A stretch of 64,000 bases of DNA from Verrucomicrobia bacterium LW23 (lineage in GTDB: Bacteria; Verrucomicrobiota; Verrucomicrobiia; Methylacidiphilales; UBA1321): assembly GCA_003054695.1 (NCBI GenBank), contig QAZA01000056.1:248001-312000 (forward strand), read 5' to 3'. Shown here one piece after another: positions 26,953 through 34,894 of the stretch. The notes under the pieces were generated by a model that did not search any database, was not told where the DNA came from, and worked only from the letters and a program-made list of their open reading frames with translations. How positions within the stretch are numbered: the first letter of the stretch is position 1; each line of letters begins with the position of its first letter. Position numbers and translations under genes: made by a program.

Positions 26953-27867
26953 TTACTCCGCATCCGTTCCCGCATTCCACATTCGCATGGCCCGCAACAC
27001 GCCGCGCACTTTTGTAACCTCGTGCGTGCGAAGGAGATCTGTCTGACCAAGCAGGGCCAGTACGGCAAAATAGGGCTCCGCACAGCGCACTTCGTCCTCA
27101 AAAGCCTCGAAGGCGTGTGGCAGGGCGTGGCAGGTGGGCCAGCCGAGCTTGCGCAAACGGAAAGTGTTGAGGAACACAGACATCTGATGGCGGATGCGCG
27201 TCGCGCTGTCCTGCAGGTTGCGGTAGTAAAAGCCCAGGCCGGGGTCGATCCAGATGCGCGAGACGCCGCAGCGCTCGGCCGTCTCCACGCGGCGAGCAAA
27301 GTAGTCGTAGAGGGCGGCGGCGGGGTCGGCGCCCAGCTCCAGGTCGCCCACCTCGCGCACGTTGTTGCCCTGCACAAAGCAGATGATGACGCCGGCGTTG
27401 TGCTCGGCCACCTCGCGCAGCATGGTTTCCTCCGCGGTGCCGGTGCCTCCGGTAAGGTTGAGGACGCGGGCCCCGGCGCGAAGGCAAGCCGTTGTAACCA
27501 CAGGGTGATACGTCTCCACAGATACGAGCACGCCCTGGCGGGAAAGCTCGCGCACTACGGGCACCAGAGCGCTTTGCTGCGCGGCCTCGCCCACCCGCGC
27601 GGCGTGGGCCAGCGAGGATTCAGCGCCGACGTCGACCAGCGTGGCGCCACTGGCGCGCAGCACCAGGCCGCGGGCAATGGCAGCGTCGGCGCTCAGCACC
27701 ACGCTCTCGCGGTACCAGCTGTCGGCGCTGAGGTTGACGACGCCCATGAGGTGCGTTTCGGCACCTGGGCGGAAGTGTGTGCCGCCGAGCTCAAAGGCGC
27801 GCACGGGGGCGTCAAGGGCATCGCCGTGCAGCGCCACCAGCCGCGCAAGTGATTGCAAGTCAAGCAT
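26953..27867 (-). CDS. Dihydropteroate synthase-like pterin-binding protein (divergent)
   Basis: 304 residues with the TIM-barrel motif order of DHPS: MGVVNLSADSWYRES (canonical MGILNVTPDSFSDGG), GATLVDVGAES, SVETYHPVV, RVLNLTGG, IWIDPGLGFYY and LRTHEV. Key positions deviate: the second loop lacks the T-P-D-S-F-S sequence and the G-K after D-P-G-x-G-F is replaced by Tyr-Tyr. It may be a true but divergent FolP or a member of the pterin-binding family with another pterin or corrinoid substrate. It is directly upstream of coaX (3-bp gap), which places it with cofactor synthesis. No other folate gene is nearby. Confidence 0.75.
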   Translation of the reverse strand: MLDLQSLARLVALHGDALDAPVRAFELGGTHFRPGAETHLMGVVNLSADSWYRESVVLSADAAIARGLVLRASGATLVDVGAESSLAHAARVGEAAQQSALVPVVRELSRQGVLVSVETYHPVVTTACLRAGARVLNLTGGTGTAEETMLREVAEHNAGVIICFVQGNNVREVGDLELGADPAAALYDYFARRVETAERCGVSRIWIDPGLGFYYRNLQDSATRIRHQMSVFLNTFRLRKLGWPTCHALPHAFEAFEDEVRCAEPYFAVLALLGQTDLLRTHEVTKVRGVLRAMRMWNAGTDAE

Positions 27868-27906
27868 GTACGGGGAATGAATGCGCGGGGACGCCTGGGC
27901 GCTGCT

Positions 27907-28602
27907 TCACTTGGCGGCTGCCGCGCCGGCGGCCTCGCGGGATTCCTTTTCCATGCGCGTAAGGTTCACTTTCCAGCTCCCCTGTTCGAGCGCCAGCCAT
28001 GCGCGCGGGGCCTGGCGGTTTTGCTCCAGCAGGTTCTCCACGCTATCTTTGAGATTGCGATCGTAGTTGGGGTCGCGGTCTTTCGCGCGCCTGGCCAGAT
28101 CGTCGAGGCTTTGAGCCGTGCGGTTGGCCTCTTTTGCCAGCGTGTACTCCTGCACGTAGGCGGAGATAAGTTCGCGGAGCTCAACCCATTGCGAGAGTTT
28201 ATCTTCTTTGAGAGTAACGGGGATGGAGGCCTGATTTTCGCTCGGGCCCGATACGTCGCCGATCACCAGGACTTCGGGAATCAGCGCGTCTACACGCTTC
28301 TTCAGTTCCTGGAACTCGTTGGTGGCACGTACCTTAGCGAGATCGGGCGCGCTGGTGGAGAGGAGGCGGAATTTGTCGGCGGCGGCCTTGTCGCTCAAGC
28401 CGGCAAGGGTGGGGAAATCGAGCGTGGCGGCGGCCGAAAACCACCGGCGCACGAGGTCTTGCTGCTCGGCGGCCGAGGCGGTGGGGCCCGGGGAGGGCTC
28501 CGGGGCGGCGTTGGTTTGGGCGCGGAGCGATGTGGCGGCGCAAACCATTGCGGCTGCAACAAGTAGCGCAGCAAATGCGCTCAAGTGGGCCAGACGCGGC
28601 AT
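27907..28602 (-). CDS. Exported hypothetical protein
   Basis: About 231 residues from the ATG at 28,602 (MPRLAHLSAFAALLVAAAMV); ATGs at 28,629 and 28,677 are alternatives. A clear Sec signal peptide ends at T-S-L-R-A-Q. The mature protein is helical and charged, with a Pro-rich first segment, a QDLVRRWFSAAATLDFPTL region and a C-terminal segment LALEQGSWKVNLTRME that resembles the last strands of SnoaL/NTF2-like folds. It could be a lumazine-binding/NTF2-like exported protein, but this is a guess. It lies upstream of the DHPS-like gene on the same strand and overlaps no gene; comEC is divergent. Confidence 0.65.
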   Translation of the reverse strand: MPRLAHLSAFAALLVAAAMVCAATSLRAQTNAAPEPSPGPTASAAEQQDLVRRWFSAAATLDFPTLAGLSDKAAADKFRLLSTSAPDLAKVRATNEFQELKKRVDALIPEVLVIGDVSGPSENQASIPVTLKEDKLSQWVELRELISAYVQEYTLAKEANRTAQSLDDLARRAKDRDPNYDRNLKDSVENLLEQNRQAPRAWLALEQGSWKVNLTRMEKESREAAGAAAAK

Positions 28603-28773
28603 CAGGGGGCGCGAGAGGGAATTTTGCATCCAGAAACGTGTAAGCATGTCGCTAATAGCAAACGTCAACTTCGCCATAAAATCAAGCGGCGGAATGAGGG
28701 TGACGGAAGATGCGCGCGGGAGTTTGCGATTTGCTGTCGCGCGCGGGTGGGAATTCTGCGCACAATCGCGCCG

Positions 28774-31587
28774 ATGCAGCCGCTGCCTGCGCCGCTATTT
28801 CTCACCGCCGTGGCATTTGCCACCGGGGTAGGCGTGGCGATTGCCGCGCGTGCGGGCGCATCGGGGCCGGCGGGCGCGATCCCATGGGTGGTGGCGGCGC
28901 TTATCTCCTTTGGGCTGTGGTGGTTGCGCTCAGGGCGGGTGGCGTCGGCAGGTGAAGGTGAGACTCCTTCGGCGGCGTACGGCGCTTCCGTTACGTGGGG
29001 CATCCCCCATGCGGTGGCGTTGACGATGCCGTGCTTTCTGCTTTTTGTCGCGTGCGCAGGATCGGCCCATACCGCCCTGCTGGCGTCCTTGCAAACCCTT
29101 GACAGGCAAAACATTGCAAACTTGTCCATGGACCGCGCCATGCATGGAAGCGCCTCGTGGACGGGCACCATCGTTACCCGCGTGCGCTCGGGAGAGGTGC
29201 GCTCAGGAGGCACGCGTGTGCGAACGGCTGCGTTTGGTGTTTATGTGGAGCGTGCGGACTGGACGGGTACGACCACAGCAAAGCCGCAGCCGATGCATGG
29301 CCTTGTGTATGTGCGACTTGTGGAGCGGCTAGATCCGGCCGCCCCGGCAGGCGGCGCGGCGCCGTGGGCGCGTGGCGATGTCATCCGGCTGACCGGCCCC
29401 CTGGCGGAGCCCCGGCGCCCGCGCAATCCCGGCGAGATGGACGAGGCGGCGTGGCTTCGCAATCAGGGCATCGCATGGATTTTCCGCGGCAACGCCGAGG
29501 CGTGCAAGCCGGCGCATCTGGAGGGCCGCTCCTGGCTCTCCTCAACCACAGCATGGTGCGAGGCCGCCCGCGAGGAGACGCGCCGGCGCCTGACGCTGGG
29601 CCTGGAACAGCGGCCCGACATCGCCGACCTGCTGAGCGGTATGGTACTGGGTACGTCGTCGCTGGAGGATCCCTTTCTCTCTCAAGCATTTAGGCGCACG
29701 GGCACGTACCATGTGTTTGCGGTAAGCGGGCAGAATGTGATGATGGTGGCGACCGTGGCGATAGCTCTGTTGTGGCTGCTGCGCTTTAACACCTATCGGT
29801 GGTCGGTCGTGTGCATCCCCCTGGTGGTGGCGTATTGCGCGATGACCGGGTTTGAGGCGAGCGTGGTGCGGGCGATGGTGATGGCCTGTGTTATCCTGGT
29901 TGCCTACACGTATGCGTTGCCGGTTTCGGCGCTGAATACCTGGGCCGCGGCCATGCTTGTCTTTCTTTTGGGCGATCCTAACGCGTTGGTGGATATAGGT
30001 TTCCAGCTTTCCTTTGCGGTTGTGCTGGCCATTATTGTGTTGTCGCCTCCTCTCTATCGCCGTATCCCTCGGCCGTGGCACGATCCGAACGTGATGCTGA
30101 TCGATAACCTGGGCTCGCCACAGGCGTGGGGGAGGGCGGCGCTGAATGGAATGGCGCTGATGCTGGCGGCAAGCGTGGCGGCGTGGGTGGGGTCTTTGCC
30201 GTTGATGATGTGGCACTTCCATCAGATTTCGCTGATCGCGTTGCTGGCAAACGTCCCGGTCGTAATGTTGGCGGGTTTTATTGTGACAACGGGTACAATA
30301 GCGGTTTGTGTCTCCTTGCTCAGCCTTACGGTGGCGATGTGGCTGAACCAGGTGAATCTTCTTTTGTGCACGTGTCTCATCGCAACCGTGCAGTTTTTTG
30401 CAGCGGTGCCGGGGGGGAGTCTCAACGTGGCAGGGCTGGGAGCGCCGTCGTGGTTTTCGACGCAACCGCATGTGCTGCTGATGGATACGGGGCCGGGGAC
30501 TGGCGGGAGCGCCATCTTGTACTACCGCGGGCGTACGTGGCTGATCAACCCGGGCCGTAACGCAGCGTGGCACGGTGTCGCATCTCCCGCATTGCGGGCC
30601 TGGGGGGTGAATGCGTTGGATGTGGTTGTGAGCACGGAGCTTACGCAAAAGCAGTGCGGTGCGGCCGAGGCTTTGCTCACCGCCGGCGAGTTTGCCCCGG
30701 GCACCTGGATCGTGCCGCCCGGCGGTACGAGATCGCCCTTTTATGCGGGATTCCTTAAGTCCTGCGAGGCAAGAGGTTATGCCTTGGACCCGGCGCTGCT
30801 GCCCTGGTTGCCCATCAAGCTGCGAAACAAGATGTCTCGAGAGTCGTTTGGCTTGTGGACGGGACGCCGCGGACAGGTTGCGGCGGCGTTTGCGGGAGCC
30901 CCCGGGCCGGCGGGCGATGTGGCGGAGAAGGGGGCCGGAGCGATGCGGTTGCGCTCCTGGCGGCGCGACGTTTTTGTGTTTGATGAGGATTTCCGGATCA
31001 CAGTGCTTTCCCCGCAAGTTATTGCGCCGGAGATACCTGGGTGGGTGCCGGGCTACCGCTTTCCCGTGGCGGGGCAGAAGCCGGTAACGTCGCCCCGCGC
31101 GGAAAACCGCGGCCTTGTTTTGTTGCTGGAGTACAAGGAGACGCGTGTGCTGTGGGCCGGGCGGGTGGCGCCGGAGGTGCAGGCGGAGATTCTGGCGCGC
31201 CACCCTGAGGTGCGGTGCGATGTGCTGATCCAGGCATGGAACCCCGCCAACGCGCAGCTGCAGCAGGAGTGGCTGGAGGCGATGGGCGTGAAGGAGGTGC
31301 TGCGACCGGCCTCGGAGGGCCATCTTTTTCGCCTGGAAGCGCCTGGCGCGGGCCGGCGGATGGTGCCCGTTCGCTACCAGGATGAAACGGGTGCACTGCA
31401 TGTGCGGATGGAGTCGCAAGCCGTTGTGGTTCAGGATTTTATCCGCGGTGAGTCGCGGCTTCCCGCCGTTTCGCCACTGCCCCCGGTCCATCTGCAGGAT
31501 TACTATCGCGAGCTTGAGATGGAAGACGCAGAGGCGGAACAGGTTATACAGCCGCGGGAGCTTGGCGAGGCGGAGGATGAGATGTAG
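28774..31587 (+). CDS. comEC: ComEC/Rec2 family DNA uptake channel
   Basis: 937 residues from the ATG at 28,774; the open frame upstream overlaps the divergent gene. N-terminal membrane helices come first, then an OB-fold-like DUF4131 part and the Competence domain with many TM helices (GTYHVFAVSGQNVMMVATVA, MTGFEASVVRAMVMA, LVDIGFQLSFAVVLA). The C-terminal third is a metallo-beta-lactamase-like fold (VLLMDTGPGTGGSAI), but the metal-binding H-x-H-x-D-H is missing: the site reads STELTQKQCGAAE. ComEC forms the inner-membrane channel for transforming single-stranded DNA. Here the nuclease-like domain is probably inactive. Confidence 0.92.
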   Translation: MQPLPAPLFLTAVAFATGVGVAIAARAGASGPAGAIPWVVAALISFGLWWLRSGRVASAGEGETPSAAYGASVTWGIPHAVALTMPCFLLFVACAGSAHTALLASLQTLDRQNIANLSMDRAMHGSASWTGTIVTRVRSGEVRSGGTRVRTAAFGVYVERADWTGTTTAKPQPMHGLVYVRLVERLDPAAPAGGAAPWARGDVIRLTGPLAEPRRPRNPGEMDEAAWLRNQGIAWIFRGNAEACKPAHLEGRSWLSSTTAWCEAAREETRRRLTLGLEQRPDIADLLSGMVLGTSSLEDPFLSQAFRRTGTYHVFAVSGQNVMMVATVAIALLWLLRFNTYRWSVVCIPLVVAYCAMTGFEASVVRAMVMACVILVAYTYALPVSALNTWAAAMLVFLLGDPNALVDIGFQLSFAVVLAIIVLSPPLYRRIPRPWHDPNVMLIDNLGSPQAWGRAALNGMALMLAASVAAWVGSLPLMMWHFHQISLIALLANVPVVMLAGFIVTTGTIAVCVSLLSLTVAMWLNQVNLLLCTCLIATVQFFAAVPGGSLNVAGLGAPSWFSTQPHVLLMDTGPGTGGSAILYYRGRTWLINPGRNAAWHGVASPALRAWGVNALDVVVSTELTQKQCGAAEALLTAGEFAPGTWIVPPGGTRSPFYAGFLKSCEARGYALDPALLPWLPIKLRNKMSRESFGLWTGRRGQVAAAFAGAPGPAGDVAEKGAGAMRLRSWRRDVFVFDEDFRITVLSPQVIAPEIPGWVPGYRFPVAGQKPVTSPRAENRGLVLLLEYKETRVLWAGRVAPEVQAEILARHPEVRCDVLIQAWNPANAQLQQEWLEAMGVKEVLRPASEGHLFRLEAPGAGRRMVPVRYQDETGALHVRMESQAVVVQDFIRGESRLPAVSPLPPVHLQDYYRELEMEDAEAEQVIQPRELGEAEDEM

Positions 31588-31617
31588 GGAGGGCGCAGAG
31601 GGTGCCCCCGTCGCCGC

Positions 31618-32682
31618 CTACCCGTGCACACGCGGCGCAACGACAATGCGGTCCGTGCCGAGCGCGGCGCGGGCGGAGGCGGCAAGGGCTTCGCCATCCA
31701 GCGCGGGGCCGATGAGGATCATCGACGGGCCGGTGCGCGGGGCCTGGGGGAGGGGGATGAACATCACGTCGGCGCTGCCTTCCACTTTCTGGAAGACGAT
31801 CCAGCCGGGGCGGTCGCTGAGGCGCACCGCCCCTTTGGCGCGGACGATATCCCTGGGCAGGCCCCGCAGCCAGGCTTCCAGAGCGGTGCGATCGAGCTGC
31901 GCGGGCAGGCGGAGCTCCACGCAGGCGAAGGCATGGGGGACGCCGGCGGGGCGAGTGCCTCGCGCGGTGGCGGCAGGCGCTGATGCGGCGATGGCCTGGC
32001 GCCCCAAGGCCACGGCGGCGAGGAAATCCGCGAAGCTTTCCGGCGTGACGGGCGAGGCGCCCGGGTTGAGCGTGGCGATGTGCGCGCGCACTTCGGCCGC
32101 GCGGGCGTCGGTGGTTTTGTCCAGCCAGCCGGTGTGGATGTGCGTTGCCGTGCGCAGCTGCTCGCGCTCTAACGCGTTGCTCCAGAAGCGTTTCTGCCAG
32201 CGCTTGGCGTCGACAACGCTCAGCTGCACGGGCAGGCTGTAGGGGCGCGCGCGGGGGTCCAGCGCCAGGATCTCGATGATATCGTCGGGCTCGGTGGTTC
32301 CGTTTGTTTCGATGAGCATGACGCCTGGCGCTTTCACCTCGGTGGTGTAGAGCGTATCCAGCAGCTCCTCGCGCGCGCCGCAGCACACGCAGCTGCCGGA
32401 GACGGCGTTGACCAGCTGCGTCAGGCCTGCGATGAGCGAGGCGTCGATGCCGGCGTTCTGGTAGTCGTGGATGATGACCGAGACGGACAAACCGCGTTCT
32501 CCCAGCAGGGGTATCAGCGCGCGCAGAAACGACGTTTTGCCTGCGCCGAGAAAGCCGACCAGAAGCACCAGCGGCGTCAGCGCCGGAGGGGCGGCGGGCG
32601 GCCCTGACGGTGAGGCGGACGCCGGCACTGCCGAAAGGGGGGGCGCCGACGCATCGCCGGGCTCTGCAAGGTCAGGGGTCAT
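31618..32682 (-). CDS. COG0523/CobW-type metallochaperone GTPase
   Basis: 354 residues from the ATG at 32,682. After an Ala/Pro-rich tail come Walker A GFLGAGKTS, the hallmark CxCC metal motif in SGSCVCCGAREE, an ETNGTTEPDDI switch region (usual ETTGxADP), and the CobW C-terminal domain. Members insert or traffic metals such as Zn, Co or Ni under limitation. No Zur-type site or target enzyme was recognised next to it, so the metal is unknown. It converges with comEC, with 30 bp between the stops. Confidence 0.88.
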   Translation of the reverse strand: MTPDLAEPGDASAPPLSAVPASASPSGPPAAPPALTPLVLLVGFLGAGKTSFLRALIPLLGERGLSVSVIIHDYQNAGIDASLIAGLTQLVNAVSGSCVCCGAREELLDTLYTTEVKAPGVMLIETNGTTEPDDIIEILALDPRARPYSLPVQLSVVDAKRWQKRFWSNALEREQLRTATHIHTGWLDKTTDARAAEVRAHIATLNPGASPVTPESFADFLAAVALGRQAIAASAPAATARGTRPAGVPHAFACVELRLPAQLDRTALEAWLRGLPRDIVRAKGAVRLSDRPGWIVFQKVEGSADVMFIPLPQAPRTGPSMILIGPALDGEALAASARAALGTDRIVVAPRVHG

Positions 32683-32759
32683 TCCGCATAAGGAAGCACC
32701 CCGGCGGCCGGAGTGCAAGGAAGCTTAGCCGGCTGAGCCGCGGAGGGAGCGGGCCGGCC

Positions 32760-33248
32760 TTACTTTTTCTTTTTCTCCGCCTTCTCTTTCTTCTTCTCCA
32801 GCGCGGCCAGATGGGCGTTGATTTTCTCTACAGTGCTGGGGCCGAAGCCTTTCAGTTTGACGAGCGAGCCGTCGTCCACTTTTGCTTTGAGGCTGGGCAG
32901 ATCGGTCACGCCAAGCTCCGTGTACAGGCGGCGCACGGATTTGGCGCCAAGGCCTTTGATCTCGGTAACGTCCAGGAGGCTAAGCGGAATCTCGCCGCCC
33001 TGCAGAGCGGTGAGATCCTCCTTGCCGGCGATGATCTCCGCAAGCGCCTGAAAAAACTCGTCGTCGGCCTCGTTAAAAATCTCCTTTAATCGGGCCGGGT
33101 TATTCGCGTGGATGTCATCCAGCCGGGCGCCGGCGAGGCCCTGGGCCAGCATCGCGCCCTCCGCAAAGTGGTGCGGGTCGGTACCACAAAGCTGCTTGTA
33201 GTAGGAGATACGCCCGAGTGCCTTTGCTATAGTGTAGTTGGATGGCAT
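32760..33248 (-). CDS. Stand-alone PolX N-terminal-like helix-hairpin-helix protein
   Basis: 162 residues. The start MPSNYTIAKALGRISYYKQL and the helical first half look like the 8-kDa DNA-binding domain of PolX polymerases. The second half has two HhH motifs, EIKGLGAKSVRRLYTELGVT and KLKGFGPSTVEKI, the arrangement found before the PolX palm. The palm and PHP domains are absent and the protein ends in a Lys-rich tail. It probably binds DNA non-specifically. Whether it acts in repair or nucleoid structure is unknown. It lies 78 bp upstream of the COG0523 gene on the same strand. Confidence 0.8.
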   Translation of the reverse strand: MPSNYTIAKALGRISYYKQLCGTDPHHFAEGAMLAQGLAGARLDDIHANNPARLKEIFNEADDEFFQALAEIIAGKEDLTALQGGEIPLSLLDVTEIKGLGAKSVRRLYTELGVTDLPSLKAKVDDGSLVKLKGFGPSTVEKINAHLAALEKKKEKAEKKKK

Positions 33249-33352
33249 AGGTAAAAGAAAGCCCGCGTTCCGGATCGACGCAATCCTAACCGGGCGAGCG
33301 GCACGTGGCGCTGAGACCTCCTGGCGGTCAGTAGTCAGTGCCCGCCCGGCAA

Positions 33353-34138
33353 TCAGCGGCGTACGCGCGGCATAACGCCGGTGCTGGCGGCGCTGTACGG
33401 CATGCGGTGGGGCGGCGGTACAAGAGGGCCCGTGCTGGGCAGCTTGTTGGAGACACGCACGTCCTGTTTATGCACCATTTCCATCAGGTAATTGGGTGTG
33501 GACTCGTGGATGGTGCGGGCGGGGAACTCCGTCTCGTTGTGGAAGTAGAAGAAGAGGCTTTGCTCGTGGCTTTGGCGCGTCAGCAGTTCGCCAAGGTTCT
33601 CGTCGTCGGCCACGTGGATAATTTCGCCTTCCTTAAAGTAGATGCGGGGGCCGGGTTGCTGGCCTTCCTCCAGCATCAGCAGGCCGGTTTGCTTTTCCTG
33701 GTAAAGGAACTGCACCAGCGTGATGAGGCAAAACTCGTTAAGGCCGCCGAAGAATTTGACGCGGCGATCGAGGCGGCGTACGGAGGGGGCGGCGAGGACG
33801 ACGCTGTCGTGCGGCGTGACATCCTGCGGCCGGTTTTGCAACATCTGGAAGGCGTGGCTTACGATGTTGAACGTGTCGCCAAAGTCCAGCACCTGTTGCA
33901 CAATGGGCTCGCCGTTGTAAAGCGTGCCGTGGGTGCTGGCCAGGTCAATCAGTACGAATTGAAAGCCGGTAAAACGCAAAATACAATGTTCGCGGCTAAC
34001 CTTGTAATCGTCGATCACGATGGTATTGGTCTCCAGTCGCCCGATGGACACTGTCGAGTTGGGCAACACCTCATAGAGGGTGACGCCGTCGACAAGGACG
34101 TAGGCGGATTGGAGATCGGGATCGAGGGGCTGCTCCAT
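33353..34138 (-). CDS. FHA domain protein with DUF4388-like C-terminal domain
   Basis: 261 residues from MEQPLD; a start 9 bp upstream is possible. Residues about 14-100 form an FHA phosphothreonine-binding domain: SIGRLETNTIVIDDYKVSRE and DLASTHGTLYNGEPI contain the conserved GR, S-R-x-H and T-H-G-T blocks. Residues about 130-225 match the DUF4388/PATAN type (LITLVQFLYQEKQTGLLMLE, IYFKEGEIIHV), found in signalling proteins. It would connect Ser/Thr phosphorylation or a secretion system to an unknown output. No kinase or phosphatase is nearby. The C-terminal tail is Pro-rich. Confidence 0.85.
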   Translation of the reverse strand: MEQPLDPDLQSAYVLVDGVTLYEVLPNSTVSIGRLETNTIVIDDYKVSREHCILRFTGFQFVLIDLASTHGTLYNGEPIVQQVLDFGDTFNIVSHAFQMLQNRPQDVTPHDSVVLAAPSVRRLDRRVKFFGGLNEFCLITLVQFLYQEKQTGLLMLEEGQQPGPRIYFKEGEIIHVADDENLGELLTRQSHEQSLFFYFHNETEFPARTIHESTPNYLMEMVHKQDVRVSNKLPSTGPLVPPPHRMPYSAASTGVMPRVRR

Positions 34139-34370
34139 GTGGGTCACTCGAGTCTACAGTTGCGGGTTTGAGTTCAATCCGAGAGGGCGGGAGGGGAAGG
34201 GGAAGGCTTGGGGTACCGACCGTGGATCTCCTAGAGCTGCCGAAGGTTGCGAACGCGCGATGCGCCCGGCGTGGGGGGGCGAATCGTGCGTGCGTTGGTT
34301 TGGGCATGTCACGCACTACCCGGCATTTTCTTCCCTCATCGTGCCGGGCGGCGGCCGGCAAGGCGCGCTA

Positions 34371-34517
34371 ACCAGCCGGCAGGTTGTGCCTGCTTGGAGG
34401 GGAGTTGTTGCGAAGAGTGCGAGAGCGGTGAATCGTATGGAAATCGGGTGAAACCCGTAAGCCGTGCAGCGACTGCCCTTATCCCTGCGTTGATACACAG
34501 CACTATCAATCTGGCGG
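34371..34517 (+). promoter_or_regulatory. Candidate cobalamin riboswitch (orphan)
   Basis: The core reads GGTGAATCGTATGGAA, then a CGGG-TGAAA-CCCG hairpin, then GCCGTGCAGCGACTG, matching the conserved order of the cobalamin aptamer (GTTAATAGGGAA, CCGGTGAAAATCCGG-type stem, GC-G-CCCGCCACTG). A terminal CTGGCGG could pair with upstream CCAG/GCCGG. The segment between the ACTG block and the 3' box is short. No B12 gene lies downstream on this strand; only a 35-codon ORF follows. The remaining bases of 34,148-34,894 show no gene. Confidence 0.5.
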
Positions 34518-34571
34518 TTTGGCGGCGTAAATTCAAGGATAATCAGCGGGTCGGGGCTACTTCGTAACAAT

Positions 34572-34679
34572 ATGATGGAAAATAGGTTACGGCGGAAGCG
34601 AAAGCATTGGCGCAAATTATTGTACGGTTGTCGCGTATCCTGCTGGTTATTCGCATGTTGTGGGACACTTCCTCACTGA
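34572..34679 (+). pseudogene. Truncated signal-peptide-like ORF downstream of the riboswitch
   Basis: 35 codons starting MMENRLRRKRKHWRKLL, a strongly basic n-region, then YGCRVSCWLFACCGTL, a short hydrophobic segment, then stop. This looks like the leader of an exported protein whose body is missing. Its place about 55 bp after the riboswitch candidate suggests the remnant of a B12-regulated TonB-dependent receptor, but there is no direct evidence of that family. Confidence 0.3.
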
Positions 34680-34894
34680 TTAACCGTTTAAGCGTTCACC
34701 ATCTTTTGTTTCTCATCCCCATGGGTTTAAACGGCTTGCCCTGCAAAAAAATCCCCTTCCCGCCGCACGCACTACTTCACACTACTAAGATTCCTGTTCC
34801 GCAGGGCAGTTTTTGCCGATCCATGCAAGCTGTTGACGCAGTATGCAATAATTTGCAAACCTTAAACCTTTCCTTCAGTCAGGTTTGGGTTCCT

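Noticed and set aside
29542-31491. Long minus-strand ORF opposite comEC
   Set aside because: Arg/His/Gln-rich shadow in a GC-rich gene; comEC has clear family motifs.
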